This document shows, piece after piece, positions 25,539 through 33,022 of a stretch of DNA of 64,000 bases. Position numbers and translations under genes: made by a program. Source of the stretch: Haloglomus litoreum (GTDB taxonomy: Archaea > Halobacteriota > Halobacteria > Halobacteriales > Haloarculaceae); assembly GCF_029338515.1 (NCBI RefSeq), contig NZ_CP119988.1:3038001-3102000 (forward strand). The letters run 5' to 3'. The notes under the pieces are model-generated. The model was not told the origin of the DNA, did not search any database, and saw only the letters and a program-made list of their open reading frames with translations. Numbering within the stretch: position 1 is the stretch's first letter; each line of letters begins with the position of its first letter.

Positions 25539-26114
25539 CTACCGGTCGAGCTCGGAGAACGACGAGAGTAGCTCCTCGGCCTCGGGGAGCAGGCTCCCGA
25601 CCCGCTCCTCGAGCTCCACGAGGCGCCCCTCGAGGTCGGCGAGTCGCTCGCTGTCCGCGGTCTCCTCCGGCAGCAGCTCCGCAGTGAGAACCGCCCGCTT
25701 CGACTCGAGTCGGAAATACTCCCCCAGCAGCTCGTACGCGAGCACCCGACACTGCTGATCCACGACGGTACGGAGGTCCTCGCGCTCGACCGGTTTCGAG
25801 AGGTAATCGTCGAACGGCATGTCCAGTACGCCCAGGTCAGGGTCGATGGCCGTCACCATGATCACCCGGGTCCGGAGCTCCCGTTCCCGGAGGCGCTCGA
25901 GTACCTCGTCCCCCGACAGCCCCGGCATGTGTCGGTCGAGCAGCACCACGTCCGGCGGGCGCCCCTCGTCGACGACATCGAGTGCCTCCTCACCGCCGTA
26001 CGCGACGGTCACGTCGGCGACGTCCTCGAGCCGGAGCGCGTAGGCGTCCGCGACACGCTTCTCGTCGTCGACCATCAGCACGGTCGGCTGCGTCACCTGC
26101 ATCTCCTCGCCCAT
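25539..26114 (-). CDS. Response regulator with HalX domain
   Basis: 191 residues. The receiver domain has the acidic pair DD (16-17), phosphoacceptor Asp60 in VVLLDRHMPG, the switch Thr in IMVTAID and Lys in YLSKPVE. The C-terminal 65 residues are a helical HalX domain (YFRLESKRAVLTAEL, then LADLEGRLVELEERV), a haloarchaeal output module without known DNA binding. It is convergent with the Bat-type gene (11 bases between stops) and is the only receiver in the window, so it is a candidate target of the three nearby kinases. The TATA element GATATTTC (26149-26142) supports ATG 26114. Confidence 0.88.
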   Translation of the reverse strand: MGEEMQVTQPTVLMVDDEKRVADAYALRLEDVADVTVAYGGEEALDVVDEGRPPDVVLLDRHMPGLSGDEVLERLRERELRTRVIMVTAIDPDLGVLDMPFDDYLSKPVEREDLRTVVDQQCRVLAYELLGEYFRLESKRAVLTAELLPEETADSERLADLEGRLVELEERVGSLLPEAEELLSSFSELDR

Positions 26115-26141
26115 TCTGTCGCCCGATACGGACCCAGCCTA

Positions 26142-26149
26142 GAAATATC
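26142..26149 (-). promoter_or_regulatory. TATA box for the HalX regulator
   Basis: GATATTTC on the minus strand, 28-35 bases before ATG 26114. Confidence 0.55.
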
Positions 26150-26275
26150 CCCGGCCACGAGAGGTACAGTCCACCGTCGGCCGCTTCGGGACCGCAGTAC
26201 CTGCCGTGCGCCTGTTCCCGGACCGACGGCCACGGGACGATGGCTCGGCGTCCCGGCGTCGTCGTCCCGCCCGGT

Positions 26276-26292
26276 CTCTGCATTACTAGAGC
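26276..26292 (+). promoter_or_regulatory. Shared 17-base motif, copy 2
   Basis: CTCTGCATTACTAGAGC, identical to 22656-22672 except for one C/T change. It lies about 70 bases upstream of the winged-helix gene. Same possible operator or promoter role as copy 1. Confidence 0.5.
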
Positions 26293-26363
26293 CGAGGGAG
26301 GCCGGCAGTTCCGCATGGTAGCATCGGATTACAGGGAGCCCTGGTGGGTTGCTATGGACGAAG

Positions 26364-26765
26364 ATGCGAGACGATGGCCCTCCATTCCACCGAGCGAGCG
26401 AGACCACGGGGCGGATTTCCGACCCCGAGACGGCGGTCGACGCCGACGAGCTCCTGTCACTCCTCGGTGACGAGTACGCCCGCGAGATACTCTCCACTCT
26501 CGGGGATCAATCGTTGCCGGCCCGGGAGATCGTTGACCGGTCGAGCGTGTCGCGCCCGACGGTGTATCGCCGCCTCGACCGGCTGGAGGAAGCAGGACTG
26601 GTCGAGACGACGATGAGCCTCCATCCGGACGGCCACCACCGGAAGGAGTTCCGGATCGTCGTCGACGCGGTCGAGTTACGACCCAAGGACGACACCCTGG
26701 TCACCCATGCCGAGCATCAAACGGCCGGCAACCCGGAGGAACGCCTCGCCCACGCCTCGGACTGA
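26364..26765 (+). CDS. Winged-helix transcription regulator (ArsR/HTH_20-like)
   Basis: 133 residues. The DNA-binding domain spans about 28-100: DADELLSLLGDEYAREILSTL, recognition helix SVSRPTVYRRLDRLEEAGLV, and the wing HPDGHHRKEFRIVV. It is a small soluble haloarchaeal regulator without a ligand domain. ATG 26364 (MRDDGPPFHRAS) is chosen; a TTG at 26349 is in frame. The shared motif at 26276 lies upstream. A 52-codon frame begins 9 bases after the stop and may be in the same transcript. Target genes unknown. Confidence 0.8.
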   Translation: MRDDGPPFHRASETTGRISDPETAVDADELLSLLGDEYAREILSTLGDQSLPAREIVDRSSVSRPTVYRRLDRLEEAGLVETTMSLHPDGHHRKEFRIVVDAVELRPKDDTLVTHAEHQTAGNPEERLAHASD

Positions 26766-26774
26766 CCCGTCGCC

Positions 26775-26933
26775 ATGAACGGCTCCAGGGTCGTCGACGT
26801 GGCCTGCCCGCCAGGACTGGTCCTCGCCACCCTCGGCGCCGGCCCGGGATTCTGCGAGACGGGGGCGCTCCCCTCCGAGATCGACGACGGGACGACGGCG
26901 ACGATCGAGCTGTCGGAGCTGGACGCGGCGTGA
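26775..26933 (+). CDS. Small protein, 52 residues, function unknown
   Basis: ATG 26775 lies 9 bases after the stop of the winged-helix gene. The product begins MNGSRVVDVACPPGLVLATL and ends IELSELDAA; it is acidic, with a hydrophobic centre (PPGLVLATLGAGPGF). Third codon positions are strongly G/C, as in the flanking genes, and the close spacing suggests co-transcription. I do not recognise a family. It could be a small haloarchaeal protein working with the regulator, or a chance frame. Confidence 0.45.
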   Translation: MNGSRVVDVACPPGLVLATLGAGPGFCETGALPSEIDDGTTATIELSELDAA

Positions 26934-26975
26934 CGGGACGGAGATACGTCACCCCCGCGAGCGACGGACCGAGCA

Positions 26976-27239
26976 CTACGGGGCCTCCTCGAACAGGCCC
27001 GGGACGACGAAGGCCACCCCGAGAACCAGAACGGCGAGGGCCAGCAACAGGGCCGGGCCGAGCCCCGGATCGAGCCCCAGGGCTCGCGCGAGACCGGTCG
27101 CGACCGGCTCCGTCTCCGACTCGATTTCAGGACCCACGATGCCGGTCGCGCCGACACCGATGGCCGCGGTGATGAGGGCCGGCGGGCCGCCTGCCCTGAT
27201 AATCCGACGCGGGTTGTTGTCGGGGGACTGCCCGGACAT
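26976..27239 (-). CDS. Small membrane protein, function unknown
   Basis: 87 residues. A basic N-terminus (SPDNNPRRIIRAGG) precedes a first helix (PALITAAIGVGATGIVG), an acidic loop (PEIESETEPVATGLARAL) and a second helix (LGPALLLALAVLVLGVAFVV), so two membrane passes are likely. No family recognised. An AT-richer stretch at 27263-27278 (GCATTTCC / CATATC on the minus strand) is a plausible promoter for ATG 27239. It is convergent with the small frame at 26775. Confidence 0.6.
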   Translation of the reverse strand: MSGQSPDNNPRRIIRAGGPPALITAAIGVGATGIVGPEIESETEPVATGLARALGLDPGLGPALLLALAVLVLGVAFVVPGLFEEAP

Positions 27240-27404
27240 ACCCGCACACGTGGGACGCGGTGGGAAATGCGATATGGCTGCGTCTCCTCCCCTGAGACAG
27301 CGGGTCCATCCCCGTCGGGAGTCGTGTCCCGCCGTCGGAATCGGGCGACACAGCGTCCGTCGAGTGTGCCCGGAGCCCCGGCAGAGGCGTCTGCCGAGAC
27401 CCCC

Positions 27405-29495
27405 CTAGGCCAGGAAGACGTGTCGCGGGCGGTCGGCCAACACCTCGCGGCCCCACTCCACGGTGTCGCGGAAGGCGTCCGAGCGGAAGAACGTCATCGC
27501 GTCCTCGCGCGAGCGCCACTGGCTCGCGATGAACATATCGTTCTCGTCCTCGCGGTTGACCATCAGGTCCGTGTCGAAGTGCCCCTCCATGTCGGCGAGC
27601 ATCCCACCCACGTCGGCGAAGGTGTCGACGAACTCCTCGCGGTAGTCCGGCTCGACGGTGTAGAACATCCCCATCGTCCCGAAGCCGGACTCCTCGCCGG
27701 CCCGCTCGACGATGCCCGGGAGCTCGGCCAGGAAGCCGCTCGCGGTGTCGGCGGCGTCGGCGGTCTCCCAGATGCTGACCACGGCGGTCCGGTCGCCGGT
27801 CCCCGCGCCGGCGTCGCCGGCCTCGCCGGGCGCGCCACGTGCGTCGTAGAGCGCGGTCTTGACGTGCGTGTCGTAGTGGTCGAACCGCTCGCGCATCCCG
27901 AACACCTCGTCGGCGAGTTCCTCGGCGTCGGCCTCGGAGTAGAGCACGACCGCGTAGACGTCCTCGCCGTGGGGCTGCCCGGCGTAGACGTCGAGGTCCC
28001 GGAGCTCCTCGCGGAGCGACTGGGTCTCCTCGTCGTCGGTCCCGGCGGTGCCGTCCTCGCCGGCCCCGTCGTCCGCCTCGTCGCTCGGCGTCGCGTTCGC
28101 TTCGGTCTCCTCGGCGTTCTCGCCGCCCGGGAGCGGCCCGCCGACGCCGCGCTCGACCTCCATGAGGTCCCCGAGGAAGCCGCTCGCGGTGTCGGCGGCG
28201 CGCTGGTTCGCCCACAGGCTGATGATGGCCGAGCGGCCCTGGTCCGCCCGTACGGTAGTGAGGACGTGCGTGTCGTAGTGGTCGAAGTTGCCCCGCAGCC
28301 CATCGACCTCCGCCATCATCTCCTCGGCGTCGGCACTGGAGTAGAAGACGAGCCCGTAGCCCGCCTCCAGGTGGTTCTCGACCGGGACGCCGAGACTCCG
28401 GATCTCGCGCTCGATGGCCTCCGTGTCGATCTCGTCGTGGGGCGCCTCGTCCGGCGTCCCCGGCCGGCCGCCGCCGGTGTCGGGGTGGTCGTCTCCCGAC
28501 GCGTCGCCCTCGCCATCGGCGTCACCAGCCGCCGCGTGGGGGTGGCCGCCGTCGTCGCTCGCCTCGCCGTGGGGGGAATCCCCATCCTCCCCGTGGGCGT
28601 GGCTGGGCGCCGCCGTGTCGTCACCGTGTGCGTGCGCGGTCCCGGTCGTGCCCGCGCTCGCGCCCGCCTGTCCCGCGTCAACGCTCTCCCCATCGCTCGG
28701 GACGGCCTCGCCTGCGAACAGCGCGGGCAGGTCCGTCGGCGGGAAGCGCTGGCCGAAGTAGAACGTCCCGAACTCCGCGTAGCGCGAGGAGGAGGGATCG
28801 AACCGCATCTCGTACAGCAGTTTCTTGATCTGGGTGGGATCGTCGCTGAACAGCGTGACGCCCCACTCGTGGTCGTCGAGGCCGACGCTCCCGCTGATGA
28901 TCTGCGTGACCTTCCCGGCGTACTCGCGGCCGATGTCGCCGTGCGCGCTCATCAGGTCCGCGCGCTCGTCGAACGGGAGGTCGTACCAGTTGTGGTCCGG
29001 GCCGCGGCGCTTGTCCATCGGGTAGAAGCAGACGTGGTCGCGGTCGGGGATGTCGGGATAGATGCGCTGTTGCATGTAGCGGCGCATCCCCTCGTCCTCG
29101 ACGTTCTCCAGGCCCGCGTCGAGGTCGTCGTGCATATAGCCCGAGACCTCGGTCACGGAGAGGTACGAGTCGACCTGCTCGGTGTAGCCGCCGAGCGCGG
29201 TCCGCTCGAACGCGCGCTCGGCACGGTCCAGCGCCTCCGGCGTCGGGCGGAGGTGCAGTACCATGAAGTCGGCCTTGTGCCCGACGACGGAGAAGACGGC
29301 CGTGCCGCCCTCCTCGCCATCGATGTCGGCGAGGGCGGCGTGCTGTTCGAGGTAGTCGATTCCCTCGTCGAGCGCCGTGTGGCGCTCGCGCTCGGGTGCG
29401 TCGCGCCATGCGTCCCAGTCCACGCTGCGCAGGTCGTGGAGTACGTACCAGCCCTCCTCCGTCGGGGGGGCCCGACGACGTTCGGCGTCGCTCAT
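27405..29495 (-). CDS. PitA-like haem protein, HemQ/Cld domain plus extra modules
   Basis: 696 residues. Residues 1-265 are a chlorite-dismutase/HemQ domain: Tyr158 and Lys162 in FYPMDKRR match the catalytic Tyr and Lys spacing of coproheme decarboxylase, and His185 in MSAHGDIGREYAG is the likely proximal haem ligand. A His/Asp/Gly-rich linker follows (about 275-365). Then come two tandem modules (about 370-465 and 515-605) sharing FDHYDTHV and ADTASGFL, and a C-terminal monooxygenase-like domain (about 605-696: FYTVEPDYREEFVDTF, then FIASQWRSREDAM). Haloarchaeal PitA is known as a Cld-domain/monooxygenase fusion with a His-rich linker; the two central modules appear to be extra. It probably acts in haem synthesis or haem handling. 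Confidence 0.82.
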   Translation of the reverse strand: MSDAERRRAPPTEEGWYVLHDLRSVDWDAWRDAPERERHTALDEGIDYLEQHAALADIDGEEGGTAVFSVVGHKADFMVLHLRPTPEALDRAERAFERTALGGYTEQVDSYLSVTEVSGYMHDDLDAGLENVEDEGMRRYMQQRIYPDIPDRDHVCFYPMDKRRGPDHNWYDLPFDERADLMSAHGDIGREYAGKVTQIISGSVGLDDHEWGVTLFSDDPTQIKKLLYEMRFDPSSSRYAEFGTFYFGQRFPPTDLPALFAGEAVPSDGESVDAGQAGASAGTTGTAHAHGDDTAAPSHAHGEDGDSPHGEASDDGGHPHAAAGDADGEGDASGDDHPDTGGGRPGTPDEAPHDEIDTEAIEREIRSLGVPVENHLEAGYGLVFYSSADAEEMMAEVDGLRGNFDHYDTHVLTTVRADQGRSAIISLWANQRAADTASGFLGDLMEVERGVGGPLPGGENAEETEANATPSDEADDGAGEDGTAGTDDEETQSLREELRDLDVYAGQPHGEDVYAVVLYSEADAEELADEVFGMRERFDHYDTHVKTALYDARGAPGEAGDAGAGTGDRTAVVSIWETADAADTASGFLAELPGIVERAGEESGFGTMGMFYTVEPDYREEFVDTFADVGGMLADMEGHFDTDLMVNREDENDMFIASQWRSREDAMTFFRSDAFRDTVEWGREVLADRPRHVFLA

Positions 29496-29558
29496 ACGCG
29501 CCCTTGTCCCCCGGTGGTCAGGGGTCTTGCGGTTCCGGGTTCGCGGGTCGGGGACCGG

Positions 29559-31646
29559 TCAGGGGACGCGTCGGCACAGGAGCCAGCCCAGCGAGAGGAC
29601 GGCGACGAGTCCACTCACGAGCCCGAGCCCCGGCCCGGACGCGGCCGTCCCGGTGGTCCCACCGGACTCGGCGGACCCGGCAGACTCGGTCTCCGGCGCC
29701 TGCGTCGGTGACGGCTGTTCGTAGCGAACCGTCAGCTGCGTCGAATGGGTCTCGTCCCCGGCCTGGACCCGGACCTCGTGGGTGACATCCCCGGCCGTCG
29801 ACGGCGGGTCGAGCACGAATCGGGCCTGCCCGGATTCGTTCGTCGTGCGCCGCTCGTCGCCCAGTTCGACCGTCGCGTTCGCGACCGGGTCCCCGCCGAG
29901 TTCGGAGAGTCTCACCACGACGGCGTCGTCGCTCGTCGAGGCCGTCACGGTGAGGGACTCGTCGAGGCCATCGTACTCGCGGACGACGGTCCGCCCGTCG
30001 ACGCGTGTGAAGATGAACAGGTCGCCGTCCCTGACACGCACCGAATCAATCGTCTCGTTCGCGGCGAGCGTGACCGGGAGCCGACCGACGACAGCCTCCC
30101 GGGCGGGGTCGTAGACGGTGTAGTTCCCGGTGACGCGGCCGAACGTCGCGGCCCGGTCACGGGAGAGGTTGGACGCGAACTGTGGGACGAGCAACAGGCC
30201 GTCCTCCGTCGCACGGAACCGGGAGACGCGTCCCGGCGCGAACGGGAGTTCAGCGACCGTCTCGTTGGTTCGCAGGTCGACGACCTGGGCCATCGATTCC
30301 GAATCCGACGTGGCCGAGTACAGGGCCACCGGCGATGCGATCACAGCGTGCTCCTGGCTCGCCGCGACACGGTATCCGAGTTCCCGATTCAACGCCTCGT
30401 GACGACCCACCGAGATGCGTTGTGCCGCAATCGTCCGGGTTTCGGTGTTCACGACCCGGACGCCCCGAGTCTGATACCTCCCGAGGCGGCTCTCACCCGC
30501 CATCTTCACGACGACGTACTCCCCGTCGGGAGTGACCGAGTGGACGGTCTCGAACTCACCGAACACCCGCTCCCCGTCGACTTCGGTGTTGTACGTGCTC
30601 TGCTGGTCACCGGCGTACAGCGACGTCGCGTTCCCGGTCGTCAGGTTGATCCAGCGGTGGTGCATGACGAGCCGGTCATCGTGGCGGGTCAGCCGTCCAC
30701 CGGGTCGGTCGCGGCGCCACTCCTCCGCGGCGGTCGTGACGTTGTATGCGACGAGGTCACCCCCGAGGATGACGACCGTCCCCGACCCCGTCCCGTCGAA
30801 GACCTGCGTCGGCCCGGCGCCCGCCGGCGCGAAGTACGTCAGGTCCTCGTTCAATGGGTCCCAGACCGGCCAGTCCGGGGCCCCGATGCGGTAGCGGAGG
30901 CGGTCGGGCTCCCGGTCGGTGACGCCGATAGCCCCACGGAAGACGATGGGATAGCCGACCTTCGCGGGGAGCGCGGAGTACGTGACCGCGCGGGCGTTCG
31001 TCGAGACGTGCGTGTCGTTCGCCCGGAAGCGCTCGGGGTCACCCGGCGGCGCATCGACGTGACTGGTCCAGTTCTCGATGCCGAGCAGGAGCTCCGAGTT
31101 CCGGGTCATCACGTAGTACCGGTCGGCGGTGGCGACGGCCGAGGGATTCGTCGCCGTGAACCGCTCCACGGGGTGGCCCTCAAGCGGTGTCCGGGGGTCG
31201 GTGAGCCAGCGCCGCGTCGACACGTCGTAGATCATCGGGCCGTAGGTCGTCCCGATGGCGATGGTCCCGCGGTCGGTGTACCGGGCCTGCTCTCTCACTG
31301 GGAGGATGTAGTCGGGGTGGGACGGAAACACCAGGTCACGCTGCAGGAAGGTCCGGCCGTTCGGCCGTGGAATCGCATGGAGCGTGTCGTTGGTGGCGTC
31401 GTAGTAGAAGAGTCGATTCCCGGTCACGCGATAGAACGCAGCCGCATCGTTCGGCGACGCCTGCCAGTCCCGGAGTGCCGTCCGGTCGACCGACGCCGTC
31501 GTGTGACTCGTATCGAGCGCGACCGGTTCGTCGACGGTGACAGCAACCGGCGAGGGGGGCTGAGCGGACTGTTGGCCGCCAGCGATAGCCGGAACGGGCA
31601 GCATCAGGACGATACAGACGAGTACCAGCCAGTAGCGACCCCCCAT
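29559..31646 (-). CDS. Large secreted surface protein with C-terminal anchor
   Basis: 695 residues. Signal peptide: MGGRYWLVLVCIVLMLPVPA. The middle (about 30-580) has repeated strand pairs such as LFYYDATNDTLHAI, GTIAIGTTYGPMIYDVS and VVILGGDLVAYNVTT, suggesting a beta-propeller of the PQQ/WD type. A carboxypeptidase-regulatory-like Ig domain follows (VVVRLSELGGDPVANATVEL). A Thr/Gly/Ser-rich stalk leads to PGLGLVSGLVAVLSLGWLLCRR, which resembles a PGF-CTERM archaeosortase signal with PGL instead of PGF. Many N-x-S/T sites suggest glycosylation. ATG 31646 fits an AT-rich element at 31672-31679. Function unknown. Confidence 0.75.
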   Translation of the reverse strand: MGGRYWLVLVCIVLMLPVPAIAGGQQSAQPPSPVAVTVDEPVALDTSHTTASVDRTALRDWQASPNDAAAFYRVTGNRLFYYDATNDTLHAIPRPNGRTFLQRDLVFPSHPDYILPVREQARYTDRGTIAIGTTYGPMIYDVSTRRWLTDPRTPLEGHPVERFTATNPSAVATADRYYVMTRNSELLLGIENWTSHVDAPPGDPERFRANDTHVSTNARAVTYSALPAKVGYPIVFRGAIGVTDREPDRLRYRIGAPDWPVWDPLNEDLTYFAPAGAGPTQVFDGTGSGTVVILGGDLVAYNVTTAAEEWRRDRPGGRLTRHDDRLVMHHRWINLTTGNATSLYAGDQQSTYNTEVDGERVFGEFETVHSVTPDGEYVVVKMAGESRLGRYQTRGVRVVNTETRTIAAQRISVGRHEALNRELGYRVAASQEHAVIASPVALYSATSDSESMAQVVDLRTNETVAELPFAPGRVSRFRATEDGLLLVPQFASNLSRDRAATFGRVTGNYTVYDPAREAVVGRLPVTLAANETIDSVRVRDGDLFIFTRVDGRTVVREYDGLDESLTVTASTSDDAVVVRLSELGGDPVANATVELGDERRTTNESGQARFVLDPPSTAGDVTHEVRVQAGDETHSTQLTVRYEQPSPTQAPETESAGSAESGGTTGTAASGPGLGLVSGLVAVLSLGWLLCRRVP

Positions 31647-31860
31647 TTCGGCGGCGTTTCGGGGAATGGCCGCAAATAGTTTGTTCTCGAGCGGTTCGCC
31701 GAAGGGCTTCGACGCTGGTCCGTTGGTTCGGACGGTCGGGCCACACCTCTGCAGAGACGGGGGACCGTTGGCAGACTCCCTGCGACCCGGCACCGATCAT
31801 CGCGACGGGAGCCGCCGACCGTACCATAGCTCCAAATGGTTCCAGCCCCAAGCGACCCAC

Positions 31861-32064
31861 ATGCTCCGTCGCATCCTGGCCCGGCTGACCGGGCACGGTG
31901 ACGACGATGTCGAGGTCGAGGACTCCCGCTTCGTCCCCTCCGAACTCGATGTCTCGGTCCGGGAGGCCCACGGCTCCGGACGCGCCGAGGCCGAGCGCGA
32001 GCTGGCCAGCATCGAGGCACAGGCGGAACTGCTTGAGGAAGGCGAGAGCGGGCACGAACGCTGA
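31861..32064 (+). CDS. Small acidic protein, function unknown
   Basis: 67 residues. MLRRILARLTGHGDDDVEVE is followed by RFVPSELDVSVREAHGSG and a Glu/Ala-rich helical end (AEAERELASIEAQAELLEE). Acidic composition and G/C third positions match real genes nearby. CCAAATGG at 31832-31839 may serve as a promoter. It is divergent from the large surface protein gene. I do not recognise a family. Confidence 0.6.
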   Translation: MLRRILARLTGHGDDDVEVEDSRFVPSELDVSVREAHGSGRAEAERELASIEAQAELLEEGESGHER

Positions 32065-32155
32065 GCTCGCTCGGTGGTGTGAAAGAACGGGAACTGCGAA
32101 CGGTCACTCCCATCGCGCGGTGCGGTGGGGGCCGTCGGTACTGTCTGCGAAGGAG

Positions 32156-32365
32156 TTACTCGATGCGAACGAGGTTCGCGGCGCGCGGGCCCTTCGGGGA
32201 CGACTCGATGTCGAACTCGACCTCCTGGCCCTCCTGCAGGTCCTCACCGCCAACGTCGTCCATGTGGAAGAAGACGTCCTCGTCGTCGTCCAGGTCGCCG
32301 TCGTCCGTAGAGATGAAGCCGTAACCGCCAGTGTCGTTGAAGAAATCAACTTTTCCGGTTGCCAT
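32156..32365 (-). CDS. cspA: Cold-shock domain protein (CspA family)
   Basis: 69 residues, a single OB-fold. The RNA-binding motifs are seen: KVDFFNDTGGYGFIS (RNP1 region) and EDVFFHMDDV (RNP2 region). The loop between them carries the acidic DDGDLDDDED, a halophilic enlargement. It binds single-stranded RNA or DNA as a chaperone in the cytosol. ATG 32365 is fixed by the family N-terminus MATGKVDFF and by GGGTTATCC (32400-32392), 27-35 bases upstream. Monocistronic. Confidence 0.92.
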   Translation of the reverse strand: MATGKVDFFNDTGGYGFISTDDGDLDDDEDVFFHMDDVGGEDLQEGQEVEFDIESSPKGPRAANLVRIE

Positions 32366-32391
32366 TGCGAATAGATGTAACGTGGTGTCGG

Positions 32392-32400
32392 GGATAACCC
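32392..32400 (-). promoter_or_regulatory. TATA box for cspA
   Basis: GGGTTATCC on the minus strand, 27-35 bases before ATG 32365; leaderless spacing. Confidence 0.5.
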
Positions 32401-32529
32401 TTCCGAGGGTCGAGGTACCACGACCCCCGACGGGGCGTCCGGTGCGACGGGGGTCGACTGCTGGCCTGCACACATCGCCGTAGGGCACAGGGCTATGTGT
32501 GCCGGTCCCATGGGGTGAGACGCATCGCC

Positions 32530-32799
32530 ATGAAACCGTGTCAGAACTGTCAGGCGGTCATCGACGAGTATATCCTCGACAAACAACTCGAACCCCTGCG
32601 CGACCTCACGGTCGACGATTTCAACGTCTGCGCGGACTGCACGACGGTCGTTGCTGATGCGTGCGTGGAGTGCGGCGGTGCGGTGTACGTCCCCCGGAAC
32701 ATGGGCGGGACGCCGGACTACTGCCCGGCGTGCCGGTCCGACCTCATCGGTCGGACGGGTGAGGACCCCGGCTGGCACTGTGACCCCTTGTCCTCCTGA
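32530..32799 (+). CDS. Small zinc-ribbon protein
   Basis: 89 residues with four CxxC or CxDC pairs: CQNC at the N-terminus, CADC near residue 39, CVEC near 48 and CPAC near 66, enough for two zinc sites. Between them lie AVIDEYILDKQLEPLRDLTVDDF and VYVPRNMGGTPDY. It is likely a small nucleic-acid- or protein-binding factor; I do not recognise a named family. ATG 32530 is chosen because the first Cys pair follows at once; the frame is open 11 codons further upstream. It is divergent from cspA. Confidence 0.75.
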   Translation: MKPCQNCQAVIDEYILDKQLEPLRDLTVDDFNVCADCTTVVADACVECGGAVYVPRNMGGTPDYCPACRSDLIGRTGEDPGWHCDPLSS

Positions 32800-33022
32800 A
32801 CGACGGTCCGGGCGGCCATATTTTGCTCGCAGGATAGTGCCCGCGCAGCCCTCGCTACCCGGAGACCGCCGTTCGTCCGAGAGGGCTGACACCGTCCACG
32901 CCGTTCGTGAACACGGCCCAAACTGAACCGACTGTTTGTGCTTTCGCCGCTTTGAATAATTGTTCAACCCACGAGGCGAGTGACGGTTCCATCGGCCCTC
33001 CAGGCCCGAGAACCCGCTACGC

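Noticed and set aside
27267-29711. Long plus-strand open frame of 814 codons
   Set aside because: It is antisense to the PitA-like gene, has a low-complexity Arg/Val/Gly-rich product, and arises from G+C-rich codon bias.
29745-31679. Long plus-strand open frame of 644 codons
   Set aside because: Antisense shadow of the secreted protein at 29559-31646; no recognisable domain.
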